A DNA stretch of 64,000 bases, taken from Pohlia nutans. Its lineage: Eukaryota > Streptophyta > Bryopsida > Bryales > Mniaceae. The DNA is taken from the NCBI GenBank assembly GCA_022496805.1, contig CM040088.1, positions 20,987,001 through 21,051,000 on the forward strand. Direction: 5' to 3'. The notes below the pieces were generated by a model. It saw only the letters and a list, made by a program, of their open reading frames with translations. It ran no database searches and was not told where the DNA came from. Below, one piece after another: positions 9,989 through 21,605 of this stretch. Numbering within the stretch: position 1 is the stretch's first letter; every line of letters starts with the position of its first letter. Both the position numbers and the translations under genes were made by a program.

Positions 9989-12900
9989 ATGTTGCTCAAG
10001 ACGACGGTCACAGCTGCAGCTGGATTGAGCAGCGCGGCTTCGAGCTTGCAAGCTGGCTCGTCTCGCACGATTACGGACTCGTTCCTCGTGGTGAGGAAAG
10101 CATCGTCGAAATCCTCGGTGCAAGTGCGGGCCTCCTCTGCGTCCGGCGAGGGATGGTTGGAGAGTTCCATAGCCGGGAGAGTGAAGAGCCAAGTAGCGAA
10201 GGTCGCGGACACTGCGCTGCATTATGTCGACGGCCGTCACGACAGCGAAACGGTGCAGTACAATGCCGTGGCCGTGGTGATGAAGAAACTCAAGGGTCTC
10301 AGTGCAAATCCCGATGCCGATGCCCAAGACGACGCCAGTGAACTCGAAGGGAAGAACATTTCTGTACAGCTCGTCAGCAATGAGATCGATCCAAGTATGT
10401 ACAGTAACTACCCAGTTGAATTGCAGTCGATTTGAGCTGAACGCCCTGCCTGATCGATCAATCACAAGCTCCTTCAATCATACATTGTGTGCTAGCAACA
10501 CAGGGGAGTAACTCAAGCAACGTTAGAGAGCTTGTTAAGCAACATTTAGAAACCGTAATGTTGTTATAGCTACTCCCCTAATGTAGCAATCAGTAGTGCT
10601 TGTGCACGTCTCCTGCAGGAACAATGCTGAGATTGAATGAACTTGTGATTGTACGTGGTTGGATTGGCAGAGACAGGAAAAGCGTTGGTGAGCAGCGAGT
10701 CCATCTTTGAGAAATGGGATGAATCCTCCGACACTGCTACCGAACAGATCAAGTTCAGGCTCCAATTCTCCGTGCCCCGGAAGTTCGGCGAGCCAGTAGC
10801 CATTCTGGTGAAGAACAATCACCCGAACGAGTTTCAGCTTCTGTCCTTCACTCTGGACCGTCCGGCCATGACAAAGGACGAGCATTACTGGACCAACTCT
10901 TGGGTGGGCAACACAGGCAACTCACCGGGCCGCGTGTTCTTCCTCAACAAGGTGACGAGATTGATATGAATCATCCCAGTTCCTCCACTAGCTGTAAAAT
11001 TAAGGCCCAGTTAGTGACTTGTGCTCATGTTTTCAGGCTTACTTGCCGAGCGAAACCCCTGCCGCACTGAAAGAGTATCGCGAGAAGGAGCTGCAAGAGC
11101 TGCGAGGCAATGGCGAGGGCACAAGGAAACCAGGAGACCGGATCTACGACTACGATGTCTATAACGATTTGGGTAACCCCGACAAGCACCCGTCGCTCAC
11201 TCGACGTACATTGGGTGGCAGCGCGAAGAGGCCTTTCCCACGCAGATTGCGAACAGGGCGAGCTCCTACAGCAGCCAGTAAGTACTCTCACTGCCCTGAT
11301 AGTTACTTGCTTTCCTCTGAATTTACAGTGTGTAGGACTCTGCATTTCGTCATGCCCCGTTAACACGTAAGCGTCCACCACTGTGTATTTGATCTTGTAG
11401 TACAGAACAAGAGCTTCAAAATGATGTATTGTAAACAGAAAACAGAGGTAAAATGAGAAAATGTCAGGCGTTGCAAAGTTCAGTGATGCAGATGGCCATA
11501 TTGGGCGTTTTATACGCTTAGGGGTTAACCTCGACATGTTATGTTATGATGCAGGTTCTGAGTACGAGAGCCCCGATAAGGTCAATCCGTTTTACGTCCC
11601 GGCTGACGAGACATTCGATCCTATCAAAGCGAGGGACCAAGGCGCAGATGGTGCTCGCGGTGCAGGACATGCCAAAAATGCAGCTGGCGCAATTCCAGTT
11701 ACGGGTCCCAATTTTGAGACCATTGAAAGTATCAAGCGCGCATATGCTAAGGAAGGAGCGTACCGTGACCCCCTTTTCCCTCTCCCTCAAGCCCTCCAAG
11801 GTAACTGCCTCCACCACCGTCGTTCTTCCCCATCGTGCATGAAACTTGAGTTTAGGGTTTAGGGGAAGCCATTGCTTGTTGACAGAACCAGCACTGGTTC
11901 TGCCAATTCCGTGCCGCGGATTCAGATTCGCTGACAGATGATGACCTATCTCACAGGTGACAGCACTACGTGGCAAACCAATGCCGAGTTTGCTCGGCAG
12001 TTTCTCGCGGGTCTCAACCCTCTCGAAATCCATCTCGTCACGGTAAGTGCTCACTCCTTACCGCATCCTTGAATTCACTTCAGCTTTGCATTGCATCGCA
12101 CGAATTAGCTGAGTGTGCTAAACGATGAGCTAAGGTGCTTTGTGATGATACCCAGGAATTTCCAATCAAGAGCAAGCTCAGCCCTGCCCAGGGTGGCGAC
12201 CCCGTCTCTGCAATCTCGGCGAAGCATATTGAAGGCCAATTGGAAGGCCTCAGTGTTGAGCAGGTAATTACAGCTGACAATCTTCGACTGAATTGGTTGA
12301 CTCCTTTGAAACTGTATTGAATAGCTGCAATCATCACGATTCCTCGATCTATAGTCTACATGATATCCTAATTTGCGCAGCTCATAAATTTTAATACTGT
12401 AACAGGCGTTGTCCAAGAAGAAACTGTTTGTTGTCGACTACCATGACCTGTTTCTCCCTGTCGTGGAGAAAATTAACGCACAACCGGGCTGTAAAACATA
12501 TGCCAGCCGAACGCTCCTGTTCTTGAATGGTGACGAAACCTTGAAGGTACTCGCAATTGAGTTGGTTCTACCCGGCTCCGGCGGATCTCCCAAGACTGCT
12601 CGCGTGTTTACTCCTCCGGCTGACACCTCGAAGACGACGGACTATGTGTGGGAGCTCGCCAAGGCTCATGTTATGAGCAACGAAATGGCTGCGCACCAAG
12701 TTGTCAGCCACTTGTAAGTACTCAACCTTAACCCCTAAAGGACCAAGGATGCATGGTTATGAAATGGCCAATTTGATTGATCAATACTTCAAATGAGACC
12801 AACTTTTATAGTACCAGAATCAGTGAAAAAAGTGATCAAATAAGAAATAAAATCGGATAAAAGGAAGTTTCCATTTGGCCTACTCAACTGCTGTATGGAA

Positions 12901-14399
12901 CACGAGGCCCGCTTTGGGCTTCTTGGTTCTTTAGGATTTAACCCTCGTCTCTCAGGCTGATGATCCATCTCGGTCCTGACAACCCTAACACGCGATGTTG
13001 TTGTCTTGCAGCGGACGCAGTCACGCAATGACGGAGCCTGTGATCATTGCCACACACCGTCATCTGAGCAAGCTCCACCCGATCCATCAGTTGATGCTGC
13101 CACATCTCAAGTACACGTTCTTAATCAATGCCACCGCTCGGCAGCAACTCATCGGTGCAGAGGGCAAGTTCGAGGGCCTATTCACTCCCGGGGCACATTT
13201 CTTGGATTTAGTTGTTTCCTACTACAAAGACGTTTGGAGTTTCGATTCGCAAGCATTGCCGAACGATCTCCTTAAAAGGTACAACACCGAATTAATACCG
13301 ATTCTCTTAATTCATGCTGTAGGCAATTTTCTATTTGACCTAATTTATTTTTGTGCGTTTCCCTGCCTCAGGGGCATGGCGGTGCCAGACAAGAAGGCTA
13401 AACAGGGCGTGAAGCTGGTGGTGAACGACTACCCTTACGCGGCGGACGGGCTGGAGCTTTGGGACGCCATGAAAACATGGAACAAAGAATACATCGACGT
13501 CTACTACCACGACGACAACGCTATCCTGACCGACACTGAGCTGCAAAACTGGTGGTCCGAGTTCCGCAATGTCGGGCACGCGGACATGAAAGACGCACCG
13601 GGATGGCCGAACCTCAAGTCCAAGCAAGACCTCACGGAAATCGTCACGATTATGCAATGGCTGTGCACATGCCAGCACGCGGCCGTCAACTACTCCCAGT
13701 ACGATTACGCAGCGTTCATGCCACAACGTCCCTCGAAAACCCGACTCCTCATTCCCACCGAAGGCACTCCGGAATGGAATGAGCTCCAAGCCAACCCTGA
13801 GAAATTCTTCCTGTCCGCCGTCTGCGACGCGCCAAGCACCCTCACCCTCATGGCCGTGTTCGAGCTCACCAGCAACCACGCCACCAACGAAGAGTACATC
13901 GGCGATCGCTCTCCAGAATGGACACAAAACAAAAAGGTACTGAAACGCGAATACTCCGTTTTTGAGCTTCGTTTTTGTAACATATATTGCGTCGCTTGCA
14001 ATTCTTCTGTCCTTGACCTGTAAGTACACAGATGAAAACGTTGGAAAACGTTCTAAAACACTACTGAAGAAGAAACCAGGACGTTTTTCCTACAACCGTG
14101 CTCTGCAAAACAAGAACAATGTCTGAAAATTTCTTTAAAAACTCTTTTAAAAGTCTACAAGATTCTAGGCTACTATATTGACGATGTGCGCGCTGAATCT
14201 GTGAGTATAGGTGATCGGGGCATTTGAGCGATACAAGAGCAAACTGGAAGAGATTGACGAAAACATCAAAGCACGCAACAAGAATCCGAACTTGAAGAAT
14301 CGGGCGGGAGAGGCGGGCCAATTACCGTACCAGCTCCTACGACCGTCATCGGCGCCTGGTATGACCGCGATGGGTATTCCCAACAGCATCACGGTTTAA
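9989..14399 (+). CDS. LOX: Plastid-type lipoxygenase, 10 exons, 898 aa
   Basis: Linoleate lipoxygenase, inserting dioxygen into polyunsaturated fatty acids at the head of the oxylipin pathway. Exons: 9989-10394, 10671-10951, 11037-11277, 11555-11800, 11957-12042, 12156-12263, 12406-12713, 13012-13278, 13372-13936, 14211-14399. All introns are GT-AG and the frame stays open throughout. The Ser/Ala-rich first 50 or so residues look like a transit peptide. A PLAT domain follows, then the catalytic domain with the expected iron ligands His558, His563 (HFGRSH), His750 and Asn754 (HAAVN). The C-terminal residue is Val898 (GIPNSITV), where plant enzymes normally end in Ile. Spacing of the ligands matches soybean LOX-1 to within one residue. 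Introns 3 and 7 contain TTAA-type elements. An in-frame ATG lies upstream at or near 9959; 9989 was chosen because the transit-like sequence follows it. 9- versus 13-specificity cannot be read safely. Confidence 0.93.
11360..11528. mobile_element. TTAA-type MITE in lipoxygenase intron 3
   Basis: The left end TTAACACGTAAGCGTCC and the right end ACGCTTAGGGGTTAA define a 169-bp element with TTAA on both sides. It fills much of the 277-bp intron. Confidence 0.7.
12728..12941. mobile_element. TTAA-type MITE in lipoxygenase intron 7
   Basis: TTAACCCCTAAAGGACCAAG on the left and TTGGTTCTTTAGGATTTAA on the right give a 214-bp element. Its sequence resembles, inverted, the copies in the oxidoreductase introns at 57818-58079 and 58873-59077. 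Confidence 0.75.
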
Positions 14400-14724
14400 C
14401 ACTCCGTCAACTTACTAGTGAGCGCTCGTTGGTATTGTGTGTTCCAATACCGTGACACTCGGAGCTGCTTTAGAGTTTACACTGACAGAAATTAAGGTCA
14501 GTCCTACCAAACGGAATTTTAATCCTGCTTCTGTGCCTCTTAAGAGAATGTAAAGTTTGTGTTATTTGTATCGTTGTAAGCTTACAACTTATAATCATGA
14601 ACACAGGCTTATACTTTGTATTCCACTGTATCTTTCAATCTAAACTTGTTCATTTCCGCTCATCGAGTATCTAAATATACCCAGACCTCTTCATTTGTCA
14701 CAGCTCAGACACTGATCAACAATA
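14400..14724 (+). other. Lipoxygenase 3' flank / probable 3' UTR
   Basis: This non-coding stretch directly follows the stop codon. AT-rich sequence with 'cttataatcatg' could hold the polyadenylation region; no signal can be fixed. Confidence 0.4.
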
Positions 14725-14981
14725 TTAACCCCTAATGCAGGCAGGAACCACAATGTGGTCTACGGCTTCTGTCTTCCTTCATTTATACAAGAAATTCTTT
14801 CAAGCATTGTCGCCTCTGGAAAATTATGAAAATTTCACAACACACTCCCCCGTAGGTCTTGTATATTTAGAAAAAAAATGGCCTCATACGACATACTGGT
14901 AAATAGTAGTTGTGCAATGTATTTCTTTTTTCCTCTCTGTATACTGCCTGTATGAACAGGGCAACCTCTTTTAGGGGTTAA
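14725..14981. mobile_element. TTAA-type MITE, 257 bp
   Basis: The left end is TTAACCCCTAATGCAGGCAG and the right end is CTCTTTTAGGGGTTAA. It is non-coding and lies between the lipoxygenase and channel genes. Confidence 0.7.
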
Positions 14982-15704
14982 GTTTGTAAACTCTAAACGT
15001 TCTCTGGAAACTTGGACCAATGCTAATAATGCATCGTTCCAAAACTGATTTAGCCCTGGATATCGAAGAGTAAACCTGGGCTTAAAATCAGACAGACCCC
15101 TTTCTGGCCTCCTTGTAACTAATTTCATTTTCTCTCAGAGCAACTATAAAATAGTGACCCATGAAGTACTTGTTTCATGCCGTTACGTTGAATTAAAAAA
15201 GGACAAACCAAAACAATTCAAGGAGTCAATAACAGGAACGCAATTTCACGATTTGTATTATTTGTCAACAACGTAAGTTTACCTTTAAAAAGTTTACCTT
15301 TAAAAAGGCGATACTACGTTCCCTTCTAGCAGCCTCCGATGTATGGTCGGGTATTTTAACACAATTTGCGAAAAGATCGCCCTAACCCAAGTGTCTGAAA
15401 GAATAAGTGGTTCATAACAAACTAACATAACATTTACCCCCATAACGCAAAGGGCAATCCAGCGAAGACATGGCAATGACCAGACGGGATCTGCTCAAAC
15501 AGAAGAAACATGATATTGACAACGAGAATGACTAAAATGGTAGCTGATAGTAAACCAACTATCGTCGTCTAATTGATATCTCCTGCAATAGCAACAGACA
15601 ACCGGAACGTTAGAACAAAGCAATCCACAAGTATCAACGAAGCACGACCACTTTGAGAACAAAAGCCATGAGAAAATTCAGGCAGTTCTTATCATGAGAA
15701 CGGA
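14982..15704. other. Intergenic, no gene seen
   Basis: It contains a short direct repeat 'tttacctttaaaaag' at about 15280-15307. Nothing else is recognisable. Confidence 0.4.
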
Positions 15705-15835
15705 TTAACCCCTAAAGGACCGGGGGGTGTTGAGCTTAGCTCTTGTTTTCTTGAGTAGCTCTTGTAACAACAACTCGAATTTCCTCACTTTCTAGTTCCA
15801 GAAGCGTGGGGGCCTTATGGTCCTTTAGGGGTTAA
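15705..15835. mobile_element. Smallest TTAA-type MITE, 131 bp
   Basis: TTAACCCCTAAAGGACC at the left and GGTCCTTTAGGGGTTAA at the right are perfect inverted repeats, including the TTAA. This is the clearest copy for defining the family ends. Confidence 0.85.
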
Positions 15836-16266
15836 GAAAACGATGAGCTTGTGAGCATGCAGAGCTCACCTTCAAATTTTACCTGGTGTAATGACGATAT
15901 CTTCGTCTCTGATGCGGTAGAGTAGCCAAGCGCGATCAATTGGTATGCTAAGCCTTGAAGATTATATCTGACCTTTTAACGTAAACAAAGCTTGTAGCAT
16001 TCTTTGTAAAGCTTTGAGAGATGGTTCTGGACGTTTTCAGCTAAGATGCAAGTTCACGCTGCTACACAGTGCCAAATGACTAGGATGATTTTTGCATTGA
16101 TGTTGATGCAAACTTCGTGCATGCCCGAATTTCTGTAGATCCCGGTACTATAGTATCTGAATCATTCTTCAGAACTAATAACGGCAAGCACGCTCAATCA
16201 GTGACTGACGAAGACTCTTCAGTCAAAAAAATTGTGGCAAGACCGAAACAATCTGGAAAATCCGCC

Positions 16267-17472
16267 TCAAAGCTTGGCCTCGCAGCTTCTTCGGCTGGCT
16301 TTTTGAGCGAACTCTGTATGCGCGTCAACCAAACCTGCAACATTGTTCTTGATAGTGTTGCAGATGGAATCAAGGGCGAGGGAAGAAAATGGCTCCTCAA
16401 TCAGTACCCCGACCTCCTCGATGCACAGCAAGGCTGCGGCATTGAAGAAGACGGCAGGGATGACAAGCCATCTGCATTGATCCCACAACCCGAACGGCAG
16501 CGCTATATGCCATACGACCAGAAACCTTGAAGTAAGCCGTGTGTATGACAACGGGATGGGAGTTTTGAAAATTCTCTCACACGCACCAACATTGTCGTGG
16601 AATTGTGTTAAGTTCCTGTCCATGTTCGCTCTCTCCATGTCGCTCATACTAGCGCTGTACACGAGCTCGGACATGACTTGCAACACATGGCTGGGTCGAT
16701 GAGAGGCCGACAGAACGGATGCAAGCTCTTCTTCGTCCAGCAAACCCTCTAATTCCTCCTCCAACTCTCCACCCTGACACAAATGACTCTTCAAAGTGTA
16801 GGAAAAAGCAGCCGCGTAACGCAAGAAGCTCTGCAGCTTGGATGAATCAGCAGGGGAGCGCATGAACGTTAGGGCTTGCCTGCACACGTCTCGAGACCGG
16901 TTCACATTCATACCCCACGCTTTCCGGGCTTCGTCAAACCTCGCATACGAAGCATTCGTCCTGAAAACCAGCAGGAGGGCGAGTGCAGGCGCGGTGAGCG
17001 CGAAAGGCAGGCTGGAAATGTGCAGAAGAGGCAGCCAATTTGGCAGCAGGTGCGCCGAGAGGGCTTCGTTGTAGACTGTGACAACGGCAGCCACGGCGCT
17101 CAGAGAGAACACCGGAGGCCCCAACGCCATGATAACCCTAGAGGAAGCAATGGAGGCCAGATGCCGCCCGTGACGCGAACTACTCTGATGCCGAATCCAA
17201 TCCTCGTGATCAAACACCATCCTCCGATACTCCATGGCCTCCTCTTTCTCCTTGTCCGCCGCATTCGGATCCAAATAGCTTCCCAGGCGCTTGCTGCTGG
17301 CACTAATCACCACACACAGCTTCCGACGAACCCTAATTCTCACCTTTGAAGGCACCAGAAACGGCTGGGAACCCGCCATCGCCACAGCCACGGGGGTCCC
17401 ATGGACAGCCTTTTGTTGCAAGCCACTCATCATCGCCATGGTCTTCGCTTCCTCATCAAATTTTACGAACAA
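16267..17472 (-). CDS. VCCN: VCCN-type bestrophin-like chloride channel, 401 aa
   Basis: Plant bestrophin/UPF0187 family. The Arabidopsis VCCN proteins are voltage-dependent anion channels of the thylakoid membrane that tune the proton-motive force after light changes. The gene is a single uninterrupted frame of about the family length. Residues 1-60 are basic and Ser/Val-rich (KVRIRVRRK), fitting a plastid transit peptide. Hydrophobic segments lie at about 112-136, 148-170, 316-330 and 335-353. Family signatures are FRTNASYARFDEARKAWG (170-187), PIPLSYTRLTSRFL (305-318) and EEVGVLIEEPFSSLAL (352-367). The first ATG is used; Met12 and Met14 are alternative starts. The gene is tail-to-tail with the lipoxygenase across about 1.9 kb of intergenic DNA. 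Family assignment is secure; the thylakoid location is by homology. Confidence 0.9.
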   Translation of the reverse strand: MFVKFDEEAKTMAMMSGLQQKAVHGTPVAVAMAGSQPFLVPSKVRIRVRRKLCVVISASSKRLGSYLDPNAADKEKEEAMEYRRMVFDHEDWIRHQSSSRHGRHLASIASSRVIMALGPPVFSLSAVAAVVTVYNEALSAHLLPNWLPLLHISSLPFALTAPALALLLVFRTNASYARFDEARKAWGMNVNRSRDVCRQALTFMRSPADSSKLQSFLRYAAAFSYTLKSHLCQGGELEEELEGLLDEEELASVLSASHRPSHVLQVMSELVYSASMSDMERANMDRNLTQFHDNVGACERIFKTPIPLSYTRLTSRFLVVWHIALPFGLWDQCRWLVIPAVFFNAAALLCIEEVGVLIEEPFSSLALDSICNTIKNNVAGLVDAHTEFAQKASRRSCEAKL

Positions 17473-17654
17473 GAGCTCGCATCACAATCCTGCCATTGAA
17501 ACATCCTGCTCACTCACTCACTCACTCGCAGAACCTTACGCACTCCCTTGAGAGACTGTATAAATCTCGCCATCTCTGCCACTCCGAACAAAGAGACGCA
17601 ACTGAACTTCAAAACTTCAAAACTTGCAGAAAAGAAAAGAAGCAAGAAACACTT

Positions 17655-17939
17655 AAGGTAGAGACACCCATAACCGACAGGTGACCAATAACCGATATAT
17701 CCTAATTCCTAGATTGTGAAAGAACAGATGTACCTCATTTGTATATGTCGGTTATGGGTTCTGAAGTACTTTTCACTTTGAAAAATTATACAAATTTCAA
17801 TATTGGGAGATAATTCATGGAAAAATGCTCATTCTTCATGAACCTTATTTTCCTACGAACGAAAATTATCTTCTTATCGATAACCCAAGTTTTGATATGT
17901 TGAAATGCTTAAGTTGTCGGTTATAGGTGTCTGTACCTT
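17655..17939. mobile_element. MITE with about 25-bp terminal inverted repeats
   Basis: The left end begins AAGGTAGAGACACCCATAAC and the right end, inverted, begins AAGGTACAGACACCTATAAC. Internal 'tcggttatgggt' repeats are also present. The element is 285 bp and non-coding. A clear target duplication is not visible. It lies about 180 bp upstream of the channel gene start. Confidence 0.8.
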
Positions 17940-19169
17940 ACAACAAAAAATTCAAAAATGCTCAACACAGTTGGAGAATTACATGAAACGACGGAGGACG
18001 CACGCGTGTCTACGGTTTGTCGAATTAGGTCAACCTTCAGACGATTTTCATCCAAGGTAGTGAACTTTGGATGAAACTCATTATGTTGACTATATTTTAG
18101 GTACCCTACACAAAATAGTGCAATTAGGTTGCGTGAATAATTACGTTGTCTTACCCAAAAAAAATACCTCATGAGTTATCTCTTGTACCTGCAGAGGCGC
18201 ATAGGTCTCTCGAAGTTTACTGTTGAGATTAGGGTTTGCCATGATTTAATGTTTGGACATTGCCAATTTGTCTTTCCTTGCCAATTGGCTTAGGTTGAAC
18301 ATAATCTTACCCTGTGTAAATCTACTAGAATTTGAGCTCAATTAATTTTAAATTTGACAGTTTATTTGGTCTTAAAAAGTCAAAGAATTCAATAAGATTT
18401 TCAACAATCTCTATTTGGGTTTTAACAATACATTCGATCAAATCCACGTCAATTGAGAGATAATTTGTTAGCCTATGTTCATATAGAGGTGCGTCTCCTA
18501 TGTTTTGAAATTTTGGCTTCATAAACTTATCCCATAAGCACATGTGAATTGAAATGGCCTTTGGAAGTTGTTGTTGACGACCATTGAATGAAAAGAAGCT
18601 ACAACATTGTTGAGTTCTATACTCACTAATGACTTGTGATAAAACCTATTGTTGGGAATTATTTGATTTGGAATGGGTTACTGGAATTTTGTGGTTTTAG
18701 CACCCTAAATTTGAAACATCTTGCCAGCTCTTAATTTTCTTAGTGACGGTTCTTCCCTATGCCGTGTAGGGGAATGTTCTCTTGATCTAAATGGTTATAA
18801 ATTATTTGAAGTGAAGTTAACTGCCACCTAGAAGTGGTCCCGCATCATTCTCTTATGAAACTCCAGTTGTATTTTGAGTGGACATAGAAGTGGTAGCAGC
18901 GGACATACGAGTGGTTTTCTATCTAATTGCAAATGACTGGATTTCTACTGTCTAGTGGAAGAGTTGTTTAATCAAATTCCTTGGAAAAAAGGAGATTAAT
19001 GTATGTAGATAATTGTACAGTGATGATACACTACCAAAGCACTTTTTACAACAGATAGGTTGAATATAGAAATCAAAAGACTTCCTACAAATGCAACAGA
19101 TTTGTGCCAACTAGCAGACTCATCTGTTATTTTGAAAATCAAGAATGCATGGTCATTGCATTGGAAAGC
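17940..19169. other. Intergenic, no gene seen
   Basis: AT-rich sequence with short open frames that have no recognisable domain. Confidence 0.45.
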
Positions 19170-21605
19170 CACTACTAGAAAATCCTCTGACTGTATCAAC
19201 AAGAAAACGGTTATTGCAGCAGTGGATTTGGATGTGTTGTCTATGACTTTTTCCAATTAAATCTGCTATTTTGGAACTATTTTTTTGGTTAAAATAATAA
19301 TAATTTTTAAAAGAAAAAAATATCCACGATGAAATATATGAAACCTGCCCGAAATTGTTACTGGCCTACCGGACAAAAAAGTCAATGCCATGGAAAAAAG
19401 TGGTTGCCCTAAAAAATTTGGCTACTCAAAACTCCACCGCAGGGTTCACCACCATCTACCTAGGCTCTATTGCAAACAACTGGAATTGAACACGAGACCT
19501 CCTAACTCCAAACCATGCTCTAAACAACCACACCACGTAGAATTCTACATGCAAGTCAATGAAAGTTTTTGATAATTATAAATGAACGTAACCATTCAGA
19601 ATTCTTTTGTCATGTAATTTTTTTAATTTTTTTCAAGTTAATCTTAGCAGTAGATTATGCAAGATTTTTTCTATGTTTAGAAAAAAATTCCAAAAATTGT
19701 GGATTTTTTTTTTACAAAATCAAGAAGGTTGTGAGTTGTTCTTTTCAGCGGACATTGGATATTTTTAACGATGTTAATATTATTTTTTTTCAACTTTCTT
19801 TTTCGTAGTTGATCATGCAAGCTTTTCTACATCTAGAAAAAATACCGAAATTTTTTTAATTTGTTTTTTGACAAAATCATGAAGGTTGGAAGTTGTTTAT
19901 TTTATTCAGCAGACTTTGGATATTTTAAACGATGTTAAAAAAATTCCAAAATTGTTTTTGCGCTAGATCATGCAGGATTTTTTCTATATCTAGAGAAAAA
20001 AAAAATTTAAAACTCGAATTTTTTCTTTTACAAAATCGTGATGGCTGAGAACTATATTTTTATTTTTTTATTTTTTTCACTTTGGATATTTTTAGCAATT
20101 TTAAAAACATTTATTTTCCAAATTTTATTTCATTTTATGTCAGAGAAACATTTTTTTCCAATTTTCTTTCTTCATTTTATGTTTGATTCAACTTAAAATC
20201 ATTTTATTCATTCTAAGTGTTCTTTTTATATTTTTTCAACTTTATTTCTCTAGTTTTTGACATTTCATCATACATGTCTTTCTTTTTCAACTAGATTCTT
20301 TTGATTGTATATTAGAGAAATGAGTTGAAGATCTAAATAAAATTAAAGTTAAGTACAACATTGGATATTCAGCTTGAAATGAAGTAATAAAAGAGAGGTA
20401 TATAGAATGAAAGTAAAAAACTAAATTAGAAAGTGCATAATTTTGGGATTAAATGAAAAAAAAATCAATCGTCAAAATGTTGTAGCAAGCAATTAAAGCT
20501 TTTGCAATTTATTTTTTGGAAAAGTTGCTCAAATTGAGTTCAATAAAACTCTTATTTTATACTCAATTTAACCCGGAATGCTTCGACATATCATTTTTTG
20601 GTCGATGCCCCCTTTGATAAGTTGCCCAAGACCAAAAGATTAAAAATTTGATTAAATTATAATTATTTTCTAATAGGAAATCAATGCTTTCGAACCCAAT
20701 TTGAATCATGCCAATCCAAGTTAATCTCCACTTAGGGGAACTTTAAAATAAAAAATCACCTTTACATTGTCTTGTGTTACAAATTTTACTATCTTGGAAA
20801 AGTAATGTTGTTCTTTTCATTACATTTTATTTTTGCTTCTATGATGAAAATTACAATTATAACCAATATTACAAGATTGTGAATTCTAAAAATGTAAAAT
20901 GTAATTTTAATGAATTTTTAATGTTGATTTCTTCTAAATTCTATAAATGAAGTTCTAAAACTATTTTGGGAAATAAGACCGTAAAAACATTTTTAAAATA
21001 TTATAGGAATATTCCATAATATTCCAAAATATATAATAGTTTGAAAAGATTCTAAAATATTCCAATAGATTCCATTTACTATATTACGGGTAAAATATTT
21101 TTGGTGATTTCCCTATTTATTATGTTACATCATTAAATTAATTGTTTTACAACATTAAAAACTTTTTTTGTTCAAAACTATAACACCCATAGTACAAAAA
21201 CACCCTTGAAAATAAATAGTATAACATTATAATATTATATAATAATATTATTTTCTTTATATGTACGATATTACTACATTATTATATACAATGAACTTAT
21301 TAATTCTATTTTCATAGAATTAGTCTAAAATTTATATTTTTCAATCTATATTTTTAATGTTCTTGTAAAATTGACTCTTCATAATGGACTTTTCAAAAAA
21401 AATTAAATTGGTCATTTATGAAATTGGTCGGATTTATGTTGATTTAGTGACAATTTTTCTAGTAGTGCCTAAACCAACAAAAATGAGATTTTTTTTTGTT
21501 GCCTAACTGAAAGTTTGAAAATCAATGAAAACGGTCATTACAGTGCACAAAACAACATAATGCGTTTGATTTTTTTGTTGATTCGGTCGCCATTTTCTAA
21601 TAGTA
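19170..21605. mobile_element. Non-autonomous CACTA-like element, about 2.4 kb
   Basis: The left end CACTACTAGAAAAT and the right end (inverted) TACTATTAGAAAAT are flanked by AGC on both sides (19167-19169 and 21606-21608), the 3-bp duplication expected of CACTA elements. Similarity continues inward to 'atcaac'. A second, better right-type terminus (tttttctagtagtg) lies inside at 21438-21467. There is no transposase. The interior is AT-rich with long T runs. Confidence 0.65.
19430..19550 (-). repeat. tRNA-like / possible SINE head
   Basis: On the minus strand, a box-A-like 'gtggttgtttagagcatgg' is followed by a box-B-like 'gtgttcaattcc'. This resembles the head of a tRNA-derived SINE rather than a functional tRNA. 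There is no acceptor-stem pairing that I can support. Confidence 0.3.

Noticed and set aside
13340..14029. Minus-strand frame of 229 codons across the lipoxygenase
   Set aside because: It is antisense to exon 9, which has conserved catalytic residues; no family is recognisable on the other strand.
16117..16530. Plus-strand frame of 137 codons
   Set aside because: Overlaps the 3' end of the well-supported VCCN gene antisense; no recognisable protein.
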